The notes under the pieces were generated by a model. The model had not been told where the DNA came from. It saw only the letters and a program-made list of their open reading frames with translations, and did no database searches. A stretch of DNA of 64,000 nt. Source: Bufo bufo. Taxonomy: Eukaryota; Chordata; Amphibia; Anura; Bufonidae. Both the position numbers and the translations under genes were made by a program. The stretch lies in contig NC_053390.1 in the NCBI RefSeq assembly GCF_905171765.1, positions 505,954,301 through 506,018,300 of the forward strand, read 5' to 3'. Below, one piece after another: positions 34,364-46,700 of this stretch (position 1 is the stretch's first letter; the number at the start of each line of letters is the position of its first letter).

Positions 34364-35046
34364 TCACCTGTGGGCGTCCCGCCAAACCCTCAGGGCCGTC
34401 TCCAAACCCTCCTGAATGCTCAAAGCCCACATGTCAATACCGACATCATTAAGGTGCACACCATCCGCTCTCAAGAACTGAGGCGACGCCGCCTCCAATT
34501 CCCGATGGCGCACCACTATACCACCTTGCCTGCGAACAAAGCACCCCACCTCCTTATTCAGTTTCGCCCGTGCCTTGTTAATCCGCTCCACCGACCTGGC
34601 AAACCTCCAACTACTTCTCGCCACCACCTCCGACCAAACCAACAAAATCTCAGGAAAATCCGCCAGCAAACGCAACACATCCAGCTTAATATCCCGGATC
34701 ACATCCCGGGACCGACGGACCCCCAAATCATTTCCGCCGACATGAAGAACCAACACGTCCGGCGGATGATCCAACTGTACATTCAAATAAATCTCCGGCA
34801 AAACTCTCCCCCAAAGAAGCCCCCGCAAACCAATCCACCTAATCCGCATGTCCTCCACCGAAAAACCCAACTGGCGTCCGTTCCGCCTGACGTCCGCTCG
34901 CAAGGCCCCCCAATGAACATACGAATGCCCAAAAATCCAAGTCAAACAAGGCGCCGACCCTGCAACAAAACAAACACAATTAAAACACATCCAAGACTGT
35001 CAGATACTTTAGCAACATCCCACCCCTCAGAGCCCTCACCAGACAT
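34364..35046 (-). CDS. SGNH-like hydrolase frame of the Ngaro element, with candidate intron
   Basis: The frame shows GHSYV (block I, with His where Asp is usual before Ser), HVGGNDLG (block III, Gly-x-Asn-Asp) and DGVHLND (block V, Asp-x-x-His), the SGNH esterase signature. Read without splicing the first ATG is 34,990. However, an ATG at 35,046-35,044 directly abuts the recombinase stop. A GTGAGG donor (35,039) and a TTTGTTTTGTTGCAG acceptor (ending 34,960) define an 80-bp intron whose removal joins that ATG in frame as MSGSAPCLTW. The product would be about 200 residues. Function in the element is unknown; hydrolysis of an ester substrate is inferred from the family. No lesion is seen. Confidence 0.8.
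34960..35039 (-). other. Candidate 80-bp spliceosomal intron in the hydrolase frame
   Basis: Starts GTGAGGGC, ends TTTGTTTTGTTGCAG, and has a branch-like CTGAC about 40 bp before the acceptor. Splicing links ATG TCT G to GG TCG GCG in frame with the hydrolase. This is predicted from sequence only. Confidence 0.55.
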
Positions 35047-36018
35047 TCACAACAAATGGGGCCGGATATATGACCGAAAACAATCCGACTCCCAGCGTCC
35101 TATACGCCAAATGACCTCCTCACCTAGGCCCCACCTAGCCGCTTCTGTCGCGGCCCCTATCCGAAAAGAGTGAGAAGCGTATTCCATAGCGGGCAAACCA
35201 GCAGCCACTAAGCACTTCCTGAAAACAGCGACAAATTGGAAACGAGACAACCGCGACCCATCCTGATGAATCAACAACGTCCCCTTCCCGCTCGGCCGAA
35301 CCTCCAAGAAATCCTCCACACAACGCACAGGACAAAGCACCGACCCTCCCAACGGCCTCAACCATAAAACAACCCCTTTACCCTCCTGGTCCGTTTTTGA
35401 CCTGCGAATGCAACACCGCAAAACACCATCCACCAAACCAACATCTCCCCATAACAACCCCCCAGTGCTCGTGCGACTCGCTGCCACCAACTCAGAGATG
35501 CGAAACGCTCCAAAAAATGCCAGAGAAAAAGCCGCCCTAAACAAACACACTTCAAATGCCGACATACACACCGATCCCGCCTCTGCCCATAACTTCTGCA
35601 ACACCGCAAATGAAACCGGCCTGCGATTGTCCCTCCGTACCCCTCAACGGCGGTATCCCTTCAACGCCTGCCGTACCATAAAACACTTAGACACATCGGC
35701 CATACCTCGCAACCGCAACCAAAAGGCGACAGCCGCTAACCTCTTTGACGCCACTGAAAAGGATAAACCTGCCGCATAAAATGTTCCTAACCAAAAAACC
35801 AATAACGTTCGAAAATCCTCCAGCGAGCTACAACCCCCAACTTGCTCAATCAATTCCTCCCACAAAGACCACACAGAAGAATAAGCAGCCCACGTACCGT
35901 TACTAAGTGACCGCCTAATCAGGCCCGCTGACACCCCAAGGCCACGCTCCAGAGCCACTGAGGGCAGGGCAACCCCCGAATTTCGGCACCCGGCGCCAAG
36001 CTGCGGAAACGCTCCCAC
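35047..36018 (-). pseudogene. Tyrosine recombinase of the Ngaro element (one in-frame TGA)
   Basis: The N-terminal part (36,018-35,647) has the SAM-like core-binding fold pattern (TWAAYSSVWSLWEELIEQVG, SKRLAAVAFWLRLRG). A TGA at 35,646-35,644 stops it, and the same frame continues to 35,047. The catalytic half shows the first Arg in FFGAFRISELV, the His-x-x-Arg box in ASHSFRIGAAT, GRWESDCF, and the nucleophile Tyr in FRSYIRP. All four core residues (R, H, R, Y) are visible. The enzyme would integrate circular cDNA. The stop is the only break; its context is compatible with C-to-T change at a CpG. The start overlaps the RT frame by about 100 bp. Confidence 0.88.
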
Positions 36019-37742
36019 TGAAAACGAGAAAGGGAATCGGCCAATGAGTTATCCACTCCTGGGACATGCTCCGCCACAAAACAAGCATTCAATCGCAAAC
36101 CCCTCAGCACCAAGTACCTCAGCAAATTCAACACAGGCGGTGAATTAGCCGACCGACTATTAATTGCTTGCACAACTCCCATGTTATCGCAGTAAAAACG
36201 CACCCGCCGATTCCTAAGCCAGTCCCCCCACAACTCAGTGGCCAAAACAATAGGAAAAAGTGCCAACAACACCAAGTTTGAAAGGAAACCAGCCTGCCTC
36301 CATTCCGCCGGCCAACCCCCTGCACTCCATTGTCCCCTACAAAAAACACCATATCCACAAGAACCAGACGCATCCGAAAACAACTCCAAGTCCACATTAC
36401 TAACCACCGCTTCCATCCACACCGACCTACCATTATAATCCAACAAAAAATTCTCCCACACCACCAAATCATCCTTCACGGCCCCTGGCAACCGTAAATA
36501 ATGAAAAGGCGCAGTAATGCCCGCAGTGGCTAACGCCAAGCGACGGCAAAAAACCCGCCCCATTGGCAAGATGCGACAAGCAAAATTCAATTTTCCCAAA
36601 ACTGATTGAACCCGCTTAAGTTGCACCTTCCTAGCCTTCCTCAAAAACACAACCTCCTGCAAGAGATCAAGCACCTTATCCTCAGGCAAACGACACTCCA
36701 TAGCCAAACTGTCAATCTCAATACCTAAGAACTTAATGACCGTGGCCGGGCCTTCCGTCTTATCCGCCGCCAACGGTATTCCAAAACGCGCCGCAACCTT
36801 CTCCATCGTATGCAGCAGCACTGCGCACACCCTAGATCCAGCAGGACCAAGAAACAAAAAATCATCCAGGTAGTGCAAAACCGAGCTCCATCCCGCCTCC
36901 TGTTTCACCACCCATTCTAAAAAACAACTAAACGACTCAAACAAGGAGCACGAGATCGCGCACCCCATCGGCAAACAACAATCAACATAAAAACAACCCT
37001 CCCACTGAAAACCAAGCAAATGCAAACTGTCAGGGTGAATGGGCAACAATCGAAAAGCAGCCTCAATATCAGTCTTAGCCAGCAGGGCGCCCTGCCCGAA
37101 ACGCCGTACCCACCGCACTGCCTCATCAAAAGACGTGTATGACACTGAGCATAACTCATCCGCTATCCCATCATTCACCGACCCACCAAGCGGATAGGAC
37201 AAATGATGAATGAGCCTGAACTTATTGGGCTCCTTCTTAGGAACCAAACCCAATGGAGATACCCATAAATCCGGCAAAGGACACTCTGCAAAGGGGCCTA
37301 CAACTCTGCCAGCCGCAACCTCCTTCACAATTTTATCCCTCACCACATCAGGATAGCGCAGAGCTGAAGTCAAATTCCGGGAAGCAACCCGCGTCCCAAC
37401 CAAACTACACGGGATAACAAACCCCGCGGTAAACCCCTCCAACAACAACCGAGCCGCCTCCCTATTTGGGTACATCCTTAAATACGGCTCCATCTCTTCC
37501 ACCCTCACCGTTGTCACCCCTCTTTTGCATAACCTCGGATCCCTTACCTTTCCCCCTCCGGAAACACCGGGACAGGCTATGGGAACCTCCGCAACCGGAG
37601 CACTCATGCTTAAACCTGCAGTCGGACAAGAACCGGCAATGTCCTTCATTGAATTGCCAGCAATAACCCTTTTTTCCCCCAACCTGAGACTCTGCAGCCG
37701 AGGCACCCCCGGCCGCTCCACGAAAGGGCTGAGACCCCCCAC
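35919..37742 (-). CDS. Reverse transcriptase-RNase H of the Ngaro element (intact)
   Basis: 607 codons without interruption. RT blocks: PLGLVPKKEPNKFRLIHHLS, LLAKTDIEAAFRLLPIHPDS with the first Asp, LPMGCAISCSLFE, and YLDDFLFLG with the catalytic pair. RNase H follows with LELFSDASG, the Glu in VLATELWG, FYCDNMGVV and DNSLADSLSR, so four acidic residues are in place. It overlaps the end of ORF1 by about 280 bp in another frame, and the recombinase start by about 100 bp. How the overlapping frames are translated is not evident. The ATG at 37,742 is the first in frame. Confidence 0.92.
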   Translation of the reverse strand: MGGLSPFVERPGVPRLQSLRLGEKRVIAGNSMKDIAGSCPTAGLSMSAPVAEVPIACPGVSGGGKVRDPRLCKRGVTTVRVEEMEPYLRMYPNREAARLLLEGFTAGFVIPCSLVGTRVASRNLTSALRYPDVVRDKIVKEVAAGRVVGPFAECPLPDLWVSPLGLVPKKEPNKFRLIHHLSYPLGGSVNDGIADELCSVSYTSFDEAVRWVRRFGQGALLAKTDIEAAFRLLPIHPDSLHLLGFQWEGCFYVDCCLPMGCAISCSLFESFSCFLEWVVKQEAGWSSVLHYLDDFLFLGPAGSRVCAVLLHTMEKVAARFGIPLAADKTEGPATVIKFLGIEIDSLAMECRLPEDKVLDLLQEVVFLRKARKVQLKRVQSVLGKLNFACRILPMGRVFCRRLALATAGITAPFHYLRLPGAVKDDLVVWENFLLDYNGRSVWMEAVVSNVDLELFSDASGSCGYGVFCRGQWSAGGWPAEWRQAGFLSNLVLLALFPIVLATELWGDWLRNRRVRFYCDNMGVVQAINSRSANSPPVLNLLRYLVLRGLRLNACFVAEHVPGVDNSLADSLSRFQWERFRSLAPGAEIRGLPCPQWLWSVALGCQRA

Positions 37743-39499
37743 CTCGAGGTGCCGCCATCAACCGCATCCACAGACCAATATCCTTATGGTCCCAACGAAT
37801 GCTAGGCCTGACCGCCTTCCGCTGCCGGAACTGCTCGTCGTACCTTAGCCAAGCCACACCCCCATACGTCCGATGAGCCTCCCCAATAGCATCCATATAG
37901 CAGAAAAGAGCCGAGCAGTGCTCTGGCGTCTTTTCCCCAATGACGCTGGCCAAAATTGCTAAAGCCTGCAACCAATTCAGAAAAGTGCGCGGAATCAACC
38001 TAAACCTCCTCCTTTCTTCCTCCTCCTTCTTACTCTCATCCAGCTTACCCCTATCCAAATTAAATTTTTCCAAAGGGAGCAAAGAGAAGATCTCCACATA
38101 TTCATCCTTCCATATCTTCTCCCTGACCTCCTGCTTCAAATGAGCCCCCAGCGGCCCCTCGAAACATACGTAAATCTCACCTTTTGCTGAATCCGCCAAC
38201 CTAACACCGTCAACCACATCACCTTTTTCCCCAGCTACCCGCCCAGAACCACAGGCCTGGCCACCGGCCACAGCACCCCCACTCTCTCTCAGTAAACCCT
38301 GCGCCGCCACTGGAACCACCGCCAAATCCGTCGCAGGAGACCACACAGCCGCCGGATTCCCCACAGCACCCGGGCCCAACCGTGATAACAAAGCGAGCAT
38401 ACCCGACAATACATCCCTCACCAAAGCTTCAGAACCCCCCCCACTATGTAACCCTGAATTCCCAACCCCCCCCAACATGCATTTGACACGCCGCTCTCTC
38501 ACCTGGCCGTCCCCGGACGATGTCGCCGGCAGCCGCGGACCTCCCTTCTGATACCACGAACGAGCCGTCACCTCCAGATGGCCCAGCGTCGTCCATACCG
38601 CCAGCCGCAGACTCTTCTCCCGGATCAACTTCGCCTTCCTCCAACTGGAACGACTCCTCTTCTGACTCCTGTTGCAAAGGGCCAACGTCCGCAGCCCCTT
38701 GTGAAGAAGAGGCCCTCCCTCCTGGCCGCACACCTCTCCTCCCGGCGACTCCCAGTAAAGCTGGCTCCACAGCACCGGCACTGTGAGCCGCGGTCTCATG
38801 CAGCAGTTCAGGGGGCTCATCCACCACCGCAGCTCCTGATATGGCGCCATGTCGCCGACCCACCGCCAGGGGTCGCGACGCGCTTCCCTTTCCAGCACCA
38901 TCGCTCTGCGCCTCAGGCCCTCCCTGATGACGTCGCCGATCAGCAGAGACTGACCGCGACGCAGGCAAACTCCTCACCCCGTCATCCAAGAGGCCCAGGC
39001 CGTGAAGCGACCCGGCCGCCGCAACACCGCTGCCGCCTGCAGGTAAGTCAGACCCGACTCGTCTCTCCCGCACAGCCTCCCGCGGGGAGACAGCCGTGCG
39101 CGCCTGCCTTCTTCCTCTCATAGGCCGGGAGACGGGACCCGCACCAGACCGTCCCTCTCCCGCCGGCCTGCCATCTCTCCTCGCCGTCCTCCCGCTGCGT
39201 CTGCGAGCCGAATCAGCCACATGCATCGCAGGCTGCAGCGGAGGGTTCCTGATAGGGCTCCGCATTCGCCGACACAATCTCGGAGTCGTCTCAGGGCTCA
39301 AGCGTTCAGGGGGAACAGAGCGCCTAGCCCGGCCGGAACGCACCGCCTCAACAGTCGCAGACGGGGGGTTCAGGACCGACTGCATGGTTTCTTGTAAACG
39401 GGCCGCACCATGTACCTGTACAGCCGCCCTAACCGCCTCCAATAACTCTTCCAGCGACGACATCATGACCCTGCAAACGCGCTTCACTATACCAGCCAC
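37462..39499 (-). pseudogene. ORF1 (Gag-like) of the Ngaro element, single frameshift
   Basis: ATG at 39,499 opens a 351-residue frame rich in Arg, Ala and Gly with an acidic patch (EEESFQLEEGEVDPGEES). It ends at 38,444. A second frame continues from about 38,480 to 37,462, with a Lys/Glu-rich helix (KLDESKKEEEERRRF) and a Cys/His cluster (CWQFNEGHC ... CRFKHECSGCGG) typical of nucleic-acid-binding Gag ends. The switch lies at a run of eight C (plus strand, about 38,466-38,473), so a one-base indel or sequencing error in the homopolymer explains the break. The part of the second frame upstream of 38,480 is antisense shadow. The role is probably particle or RNA binding, inferred from position. 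Confidence 0.75.
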
Positions 39500-39670
39500 T
39501 GACTGACGCCCCTCCTACAGCCTACATATACTGCCCGCCAAACAGCACGTCCTCCCCTTCCTCCCTTAGGCCAACCCCTACCCCACCAACATTAACCCCT
39601 TACTGTCCTACGGTCTTCCCCCCAAGTCAATTCGCACTCTATTATGGCTGCGCCTCATTCCGTCGCTTTC
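39500..39670 (-). other. Ngaro 5' region
   Basis: 171 bp upstream of the ORF1 ATG, beginning GAAAGCGACGGAATGAGGCG on the minus strand. It should hold the left split repeat and promoter; none was recognised by eye. Confidence 0.5.
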
Positions 39671-40724
39671 ATTACAGTGAACAAATTGTTTTACTGTTTT
39701 AAATGCAAGCTACTTTGACACCAGATATGAGTGGTGGGCACTGGCAGTAGTAAGCACAGTACACGCTGTGGGCCTGACACACACGCTGGCAGGCAACTGC
39801 AATTATATTACAGTGAAAAAATGGTTTTACTGTTTTAAATGCAAGCTACTGTGACACCAGATATGAGTAGTGGGCACAGTACACGCTGTGAGCCTGACAC
39901 ACACGCTGGCAGGCAACTGCAATTATATTACAGTAAAAAAATTGTTTTACTGTTTTAAATGCAAGCTACTGTGAAACCAGATATGAGTGGTAGGCACTGG
40001 CAGTAGTGGGCACAGTACACGCTGTGGGCCTGACACACACGCTTGCAGGCAACTGCAATTATATTACAGTGATTTTTTTTTTTACTGTTTTAAATGCAAG
40101 CTACTGTGACACTAGATATTAGTAGTGGGCACTGTACACGCTGTGGGCCTGACACACACGCTTGCAGGCAACGTAAATTATATTACAGTGAAAAAATTGT
40201 TTTACTGTTTTAAATGCAAGCTACTGTGACACCAGATATGAGTGGCGGGCACTGGCAGTAGTGGGCACAGTACACGCTGTGGGCATGACACACGCTGGCA
40301 GGCAACTGCAATTATATTACAGTGAAAAAATGGTTTTATTGTTTTAAATGCAAGCTACTGTGACACTAGATATGAGTAGTGGGCACAGTACACGATGTGG
40401 GCCTGACACACACGCTGGCAGGCAACTGCAATTATATTAAAGTGAATTTTTTTTTTTCTGTTTTAAATGCAAGCTACTGTGACACCAGATATTAATAGTG
40501 GGCACAGTACACGCTGTGGTCCTGAGACACATGTTTGCAGGCAACTGCAATTATATTACAGTGAAAAAATAGTTTTACTGTTTTAAATGCAAGCTACTCT
40601 GACACCAGATATGAGTGGTGGGCACTGGCAGTAGTGGGCACAGTACACGCTGTGGGCCTGACACACACGCTGGCAGGCAACTGCAATTATATTACAGAGA
40701 TTTATTTTTTTACTGTTTTAAATG

Positions 40725-43700
40725 CAAGCTACTGTAAAACCAGATATGAGTAGTATGCACAGTGCACGCTGTGGGCATGACACACACGCTTGCAGGCAAC
40801 TGCAATTATATTACAGTGAAAAAATGGTTTTACTGTTTTAAATGCAAGCTACTGTGACACTAGATATGAGAAGTGGGCACAGTACACGCTGTGGGCCTGA
40901 CACACACACTGGCAGGCAACTGCAATTATATTACAGAGATTTATTTTTTACTGTTTTAAATGCAAGCTACTGTGAAACCAGATATGAGTAGTGGGCACAG
41001 TGCACGCTGTGGGCATGACACACACGCTTGCAGGCAACTGCAATTATATTACAGTGAAAAAATTGTTTTTCTGTTTTAAATGCAAGCTACTGTGACACCA
41101 GATATAAGTGGTGGGCACTGTCAGTAGTGGGCACAGTACACGCTGTGGGCCTGACACACACGCTTGTAGGCAACTGCAATTATATTACAGTGAAAAAATA
41201 GTTTTACTGTTTTAAATGCAAGCTACTGTGAAACCAGATATTAAAAGTGGGCACAGTACACGCTGTTGGCCTGACACACACGCTGGCAGGCAACTGCAAT
41301 CATATTACAGTGAAAAAATTGTTTTACTGTTTTAAATGCAAGCTACTGTGACACCAGATATGAGTGGTGGGCACTGGCAGTAGTGGGCACAGTACACGCT
41401 GTGGGCCAGACACACACGCTGGCAGGCAACTGCAATTATATTACAGTGTATTTTTTTTTTTTACTGTTTTAAATGCAAGCTACTGTGACACCAGATATGA
41501 GTGGTGGGCACTGGCAGTAGTGGGCATAGTACACGCTGTGGGCCTGACACACACACTTGCAGGCAATTGCAATTATATTACAGTGAAAAAAATGTTTTAC
41601 TGTTTTAAATGCAAGCTATTGTGACACCAGATATGAGTGGTGGGCACTCGCAATAGTGGGCACAGTACACGCTGTGGGCCTGACACACATGCTGGCAGGC
41701 AACTGCAATTATATTACAGTGAAAAAATTGTTTTACTGTTTTATATGCAAGCTATTGTGACACCAGATATGAGTGGTGGGCACTGGCAGTAGTGGGCACA
41801 GTACATGCTGTTGGCCTGACACACATGCTGGCAGGCAACTGCAATTATATTACAGTGAATAGTTTTTTTTACTGTTTTAAATGCAAGCTACTGTGACACC
41901 AGATATGAGTGGTGGGTACTGGCAGTAGTGGGCACAGTACACACTGTGGGCCTGACACACACGCTTGCAGGCAACTGCAATTATATTACAGTTAAAAAAT
42001 TGTTTTACTGTTTTAAATGAAAGCTACTGTGACACCAGAAATGAGTAGTGGGCACAGTACACGCTGTGGGCCTGACACACACGCTGGCAGGCAACTGCAA
42101 TTATATTACAGTGAAAAAATTGTTTTACTGTTTTAAATGCAAGCTATTGTGACACCAGATATGAGTGGTGGGCACTGGCAGTAGTGGGCACAGTACACGC
42201 TGTTGGCCTGACACACACGCTGGCAGGCAACTGCAATTATATTACAGTGAATATTTTTTTTACTGTTTTAAATGCAAGCTACTGTGACACCAGATATGAG
42301 TAGTGGGCACAGTACACGCTGTGGGCCTGACACACACGCTTGCAGGAAACTGCAATTATATTACAGTGCAAAAATTATTTTACTGTTTTAAATGCAAGCT
42401 TCTGTGACACCAGATATGAGTGGTGGGCACTGGCAGTAGTGGGCACAGTACACACTGTCGGCCTGACACACACGCTTGCAGGCAACTGCAATTATATTAC
42501 AGTGAAAAAATGGTTTTACTGTTTTAAATGCAAGCTACTGTGACACTAGATATTAGTAGTGGGCACAGTACACGATGTGGGCCTAACACACACGCTGGCA
42601 GACAATTGCATTATATTGCAGAGAATTTTTTTTTTACTGTTTTAAATGCAAGCTACTGTGACACCAGATATGAGTGGTGGGCACTGGCAGTTGTGGGCAC
42701 AGTACACGCTGTTGGCCTGACACACACGCTGGCAGGCAACTGCAATTATATTACAGTGAAAAAATTGTTTTACTGTTTTAAATGCAAGCTACTGTGACAC
42801 CAGATATGAGTAGTGGGCACAGTACACGCTGTGGGCCTGACACACACGCTTGCAGGAAACTGCAATTATATTACAGTGCAAAAATTATTTTACTGTTTTA
42901 AATGCAAGCTACTGTGACACCAGATATGAGTAGTGGGCACAGTGCATGCTGTGGGCATGACACACACGCTTGCAGGCAACTGCAATTATATTACAGTGAA
43001 AAAATTGTTTTACTGTTTTAAATGCGAGCTACTGTGACACCAGATATTAATAGTGGGCACAGTACACGTTGTTGGCCTGAGACACAGGCTTGCAGGCAAC
43101 TGCAATTATATTACAGTGAAAAAATTGTTTTTCTGTATTAAATGCAAGCTACTGTGACACCAGATATGAGTGGTGGGCACTGGCAGTAGTGGGCACAGTA
43201 CACGCTGTTGGCCTGACACACACGCTGGCAGGCAACTGCAATTATATTACAATGAAAAAATTGTTTTACTGTTTTAAATGCAAGCTACTGTGACACCAGA
43301 TATGAGTAGTGGGCACAGTACACGCTGTGGGCCTGACACACACGCTTGCAGGAAACTGCAATTATATTACAGTGCAAAAATTATTTTACTGTTTTAAATG
43401 CAAGCTACTGTGAAACCAGATATGAGTAGTGGGCACAGTGCACGCTGTGTGCATGACACACACGCTTGCAGGTAACTGCAATTATATTACAGTGAAAAAA
43501 TTGTTTTACTGTTTTAAATGCAAGCTACTGTGACACCAGATGTTAATAGTGGGCAAAGTACACGCTGTTGGCCTGAGACACAGGCTGGCAGGCAACTGCA
43601 ATTATATTACAGTGAAAAAATAGTTTTACTGTTTTAAATGCAAGCTACTGTGACACCAGATATGAGTGGTGGGCACTGGCAGTAGTGGGCACAGTACACG

Positions 43701-46700
43701 CTGTGGGCCAGACACACACGCTGGCAGGCAACTGCAATTATATTACAGTGTATTTTTTTTTTACTGTTCTAAATGCAAGCTACTGTGACACCAGATATGA
43801 GTGGTGGGCACTGGCAGTAGTGGGCACAGTACACGCTGTGGGCATGACACATACGCTGGCAGGCAACTGCAATTATATTACAGTGAAAAAATTGTTTTAC
43901 TGTTTTAAATGCAAACTACTGTGACACCAGATATGAGTGGTGGGCACTGGCAGTAGTGGGCACAGTACATGCTGTGGGCCGGACACACACGCTGGCAGGC
44001 AACTGCAATTATATTACAGTGAATTATTTTTTTACTGTTTTAAATGCAAGCTACTGTGACACCAGATATGAGTGGTGGGCACTGGCAGTAGTGGGCACAG
44101 TACACGCTGTGGGCATGACACACACGCTGGCAGGCAACTGCAATTATATTACAGTGAAAAAATTGTTTTACTGTTTTAAATGCAAACTTCTGTGACACCA
44201 GATATGAGTGGTGGGCACTGGCAGTAGTGGGCACAGTACACGCTGTGGGCATGACACACACGCTGGCAGGCAACTGCAATTATATTACAGTGAAAAAATT
44301 GTTTTACTGTTTTAAATGCAAACTTCTGTGACACCAGATATGAGTGGTGGGCACTGGCAGTAGTGGGCACAGTACACACTGTGGGCCTGACACACACGCT
44401 TGCAGGCAACTGCAATTATATTACAGTTAAAAAATTGTTTTACTGTTTTAAATGAAAGCTACTGTGACACCAGAAATGAGTAGTGGGCACAGTACACGCT
44501 GTGGGCCTGACACACAAGCTTGCAGGCAACTGCAATTATATTACAGTGAAAAAATGGTTTTACTGTTTTAAATGCAAGCTACTGTGACACTAGATATTAG
44601 TAGAGGGCAAAGTACACGATGTGGGCCTGACACACACGCTGGCAGGCAACTGCATTATATTACAGAGATTTTTTTTTTTACTGTTTTAAATGCAAGCTAC
44701 TGTGCAACCAGATATGAGTAGTGGGCACAGTGCACGCTGTGGGCATGACACACACGCTTGCAGGCAACTGCAATTATACTACAGTGAAAAAATTGTTTTT
44801 CTGTATTAAATGCAAGCTACTGTGACACCAGATATGAGTGGTGGGCACTGGCAGTAGTGGGCACAGTACACGCTGTTGGCCTGACACACACGCTGGCAGG
44901 CAACTGCAATTATATTACAATGAAAAAATTGTTTTACTGTTTTAAATGCAAGCTACTGTGACACCAGATATGAGTAGTGGGCACAGTACACGCTGTGGGC
45001 CTGACACACACGCTTGCAGGAAACTGCAATTATATTACAGTGCAAAAATTATTTTACTGTTTTAAATTCAAGCTACTGTGACACCAGATATGAGTAGTGG
45101 GCACAGCGCACGCTGTGGGCATGACACACGCTTGCAGGCAACTGCAATTATATTACAGAGAATTTTTTTTTTACTGTTTTAAATGCAAGCTACTGTGAAA
45201 CCAGATATGAGTAGTGGGCACAGTGCACGCTGTGTGCATGACACACACGCTTGCAGGTAACTGCAATTATATTACAGTGAAAAAATTGTTTTACTGTTTT
45301 AAATGCAAGCTACTGTGACACCAGATGTTAATAGTGGGCAAAGTACACGCTGTTGGCCTGAGACACAGGCTGGCAGGCAACTGCAATTATATTACAGTGA
45401 AAAAATAGTTTTACTGTTTTAAATGCAAGCTACTGTGACACCAGATATGAGTGGTGGGCACTGGCAGTAGTGGGCACAGTACACGCTGTGGGCCAGACAC
45501 ACACGCTGGCAGGCAACTGCAATTATGTTACAGTGTATTTTTTTTTTACTGTTCTAAATGCAAGCTACTGTGACACCAGATATGAGTGGTGGGCACTGGC
45601 AGTAGTGGGCACAGTACACGCTGTGGGCATGACACATACGCTGGCAGGCAACTGCAATTATATTACAGTGAAAAAATTGTTTTACTGTTTTAAATGCAAA
45701 CTACTGTGACACCAGATATGAGTGGTGGGCACTGGCAGTAGTGGGCACAGTACATGCTGTGGGCCGGACACACACGCTGGCAGGCAACTGCAATTATATT
45801 ACAGTGAATTATTTTTTTACTGTTTTAAATGCAAGCTACTGTGACACCAGATATGAGTGGTGGGCACTGGCAGTAGTGGGCACAGTACACGCTGTGGGCA
45901 TGACACACACGCTGGCAGGCAACTGCAATTATATTACAGTAAAAAAATTGTTTTACTGTTTTAAATGCAAACTTCTGTGACACCAGATATGAGTGGTGGG
46001 CACTGGCAGTAGTGGGCACAGTACACGCTGTGGGTCTGACACACACGCTGGCAGGCAACTGCAATTATATTACAGTGATTTTTTTTTTTTACTGTTTTAA
46101 ATGCAAGCTACTGTGACACCAGATATGAGTGGTGGGCACTGGCAGTAGTGGGCATAGTACACGCTGTGGGCCTGACACACACGCTTGCAGGCAACTGCAA
46201 TTATATTACAGTTAAAAAATTGTTTTACTGTTTTAAATGCAAGCTATTGTGACACCAGATTTGAGTGGTGGGCACTGGCAGTAGTGGGCATAGTACACGC
46301 TGTGGGCCTGACACACACGCTTGCAGGCAACTGCAATTATATTACAGTGAAAAAATTGTTTTACTGTTTTAAATGCAAGCTATTGTGACACCAGATTTGA
46401 GTGGTGGGCACTGGCAGTAGTGGGCACAGTACACGCTGTGGGCCTGACACACATGCTGGCAGGCAACTGAAATTATATTACAGTGAAAAAATTGTTTTAC
46501 TGTTTTAAATGCAAGCTATTGTGACACCAGATATGAGTGGTGGGCACTGGCAGTAGTGGGCACAGTACACGCTGTTGGCCTGACACATACCCTGGCAGGC
46601 AACTGCAATTATATTACAGTGAAAAAATTGTTTTACTGTTTTAAATGCAAACTACTGTGACACCAGATATGAGTGGTGGGCACTGGCAGTAGTGGGCACA

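Larger units (their letters stand above)
33862..39670 (-). mobile_element. Ngaro-type tyrosine-recombinase retrotransposon, nearly intact
   Basis: 5.8 kb inserted inside one satellite monomer; the only overlap at the joint is the dinucleotide AT. Minus-strand order: ORF1 (39,499-37,462), RT-RNase H (37,742-35,919), tyrosine recombinase (36,018-35,047), SGNH hydrolase (to 34,364), and a 3' region with AATAAA near 33,974. DIRS/Ngaro elements integrate by a tyrosine recombinase rather than a DDE integrase and make no long target duplication. Vertebrate Ngaro elements are known to carry an SGNH-like frame. Only two lesions are visible in the coding part. I could not identify the split direct repeats by eye. 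Confidence 0.88.

Noticed and set aside
34265..35173. 302-residue plus-strand frame
   Set aside because: It lies opposite the hydrolase and recombinase frames, is Pro/Gln/Asn-rich and shows no domain. It is an antisense shadow.
38481..38901. N-terminal portion of the 479-residue minus frame
   Set aside because: The upstream part overlaps the better ORF1 frame (39,499-38,444) and lacks the same compositional pattern. Only the part after the C-run frameshift is taken as ORF1.
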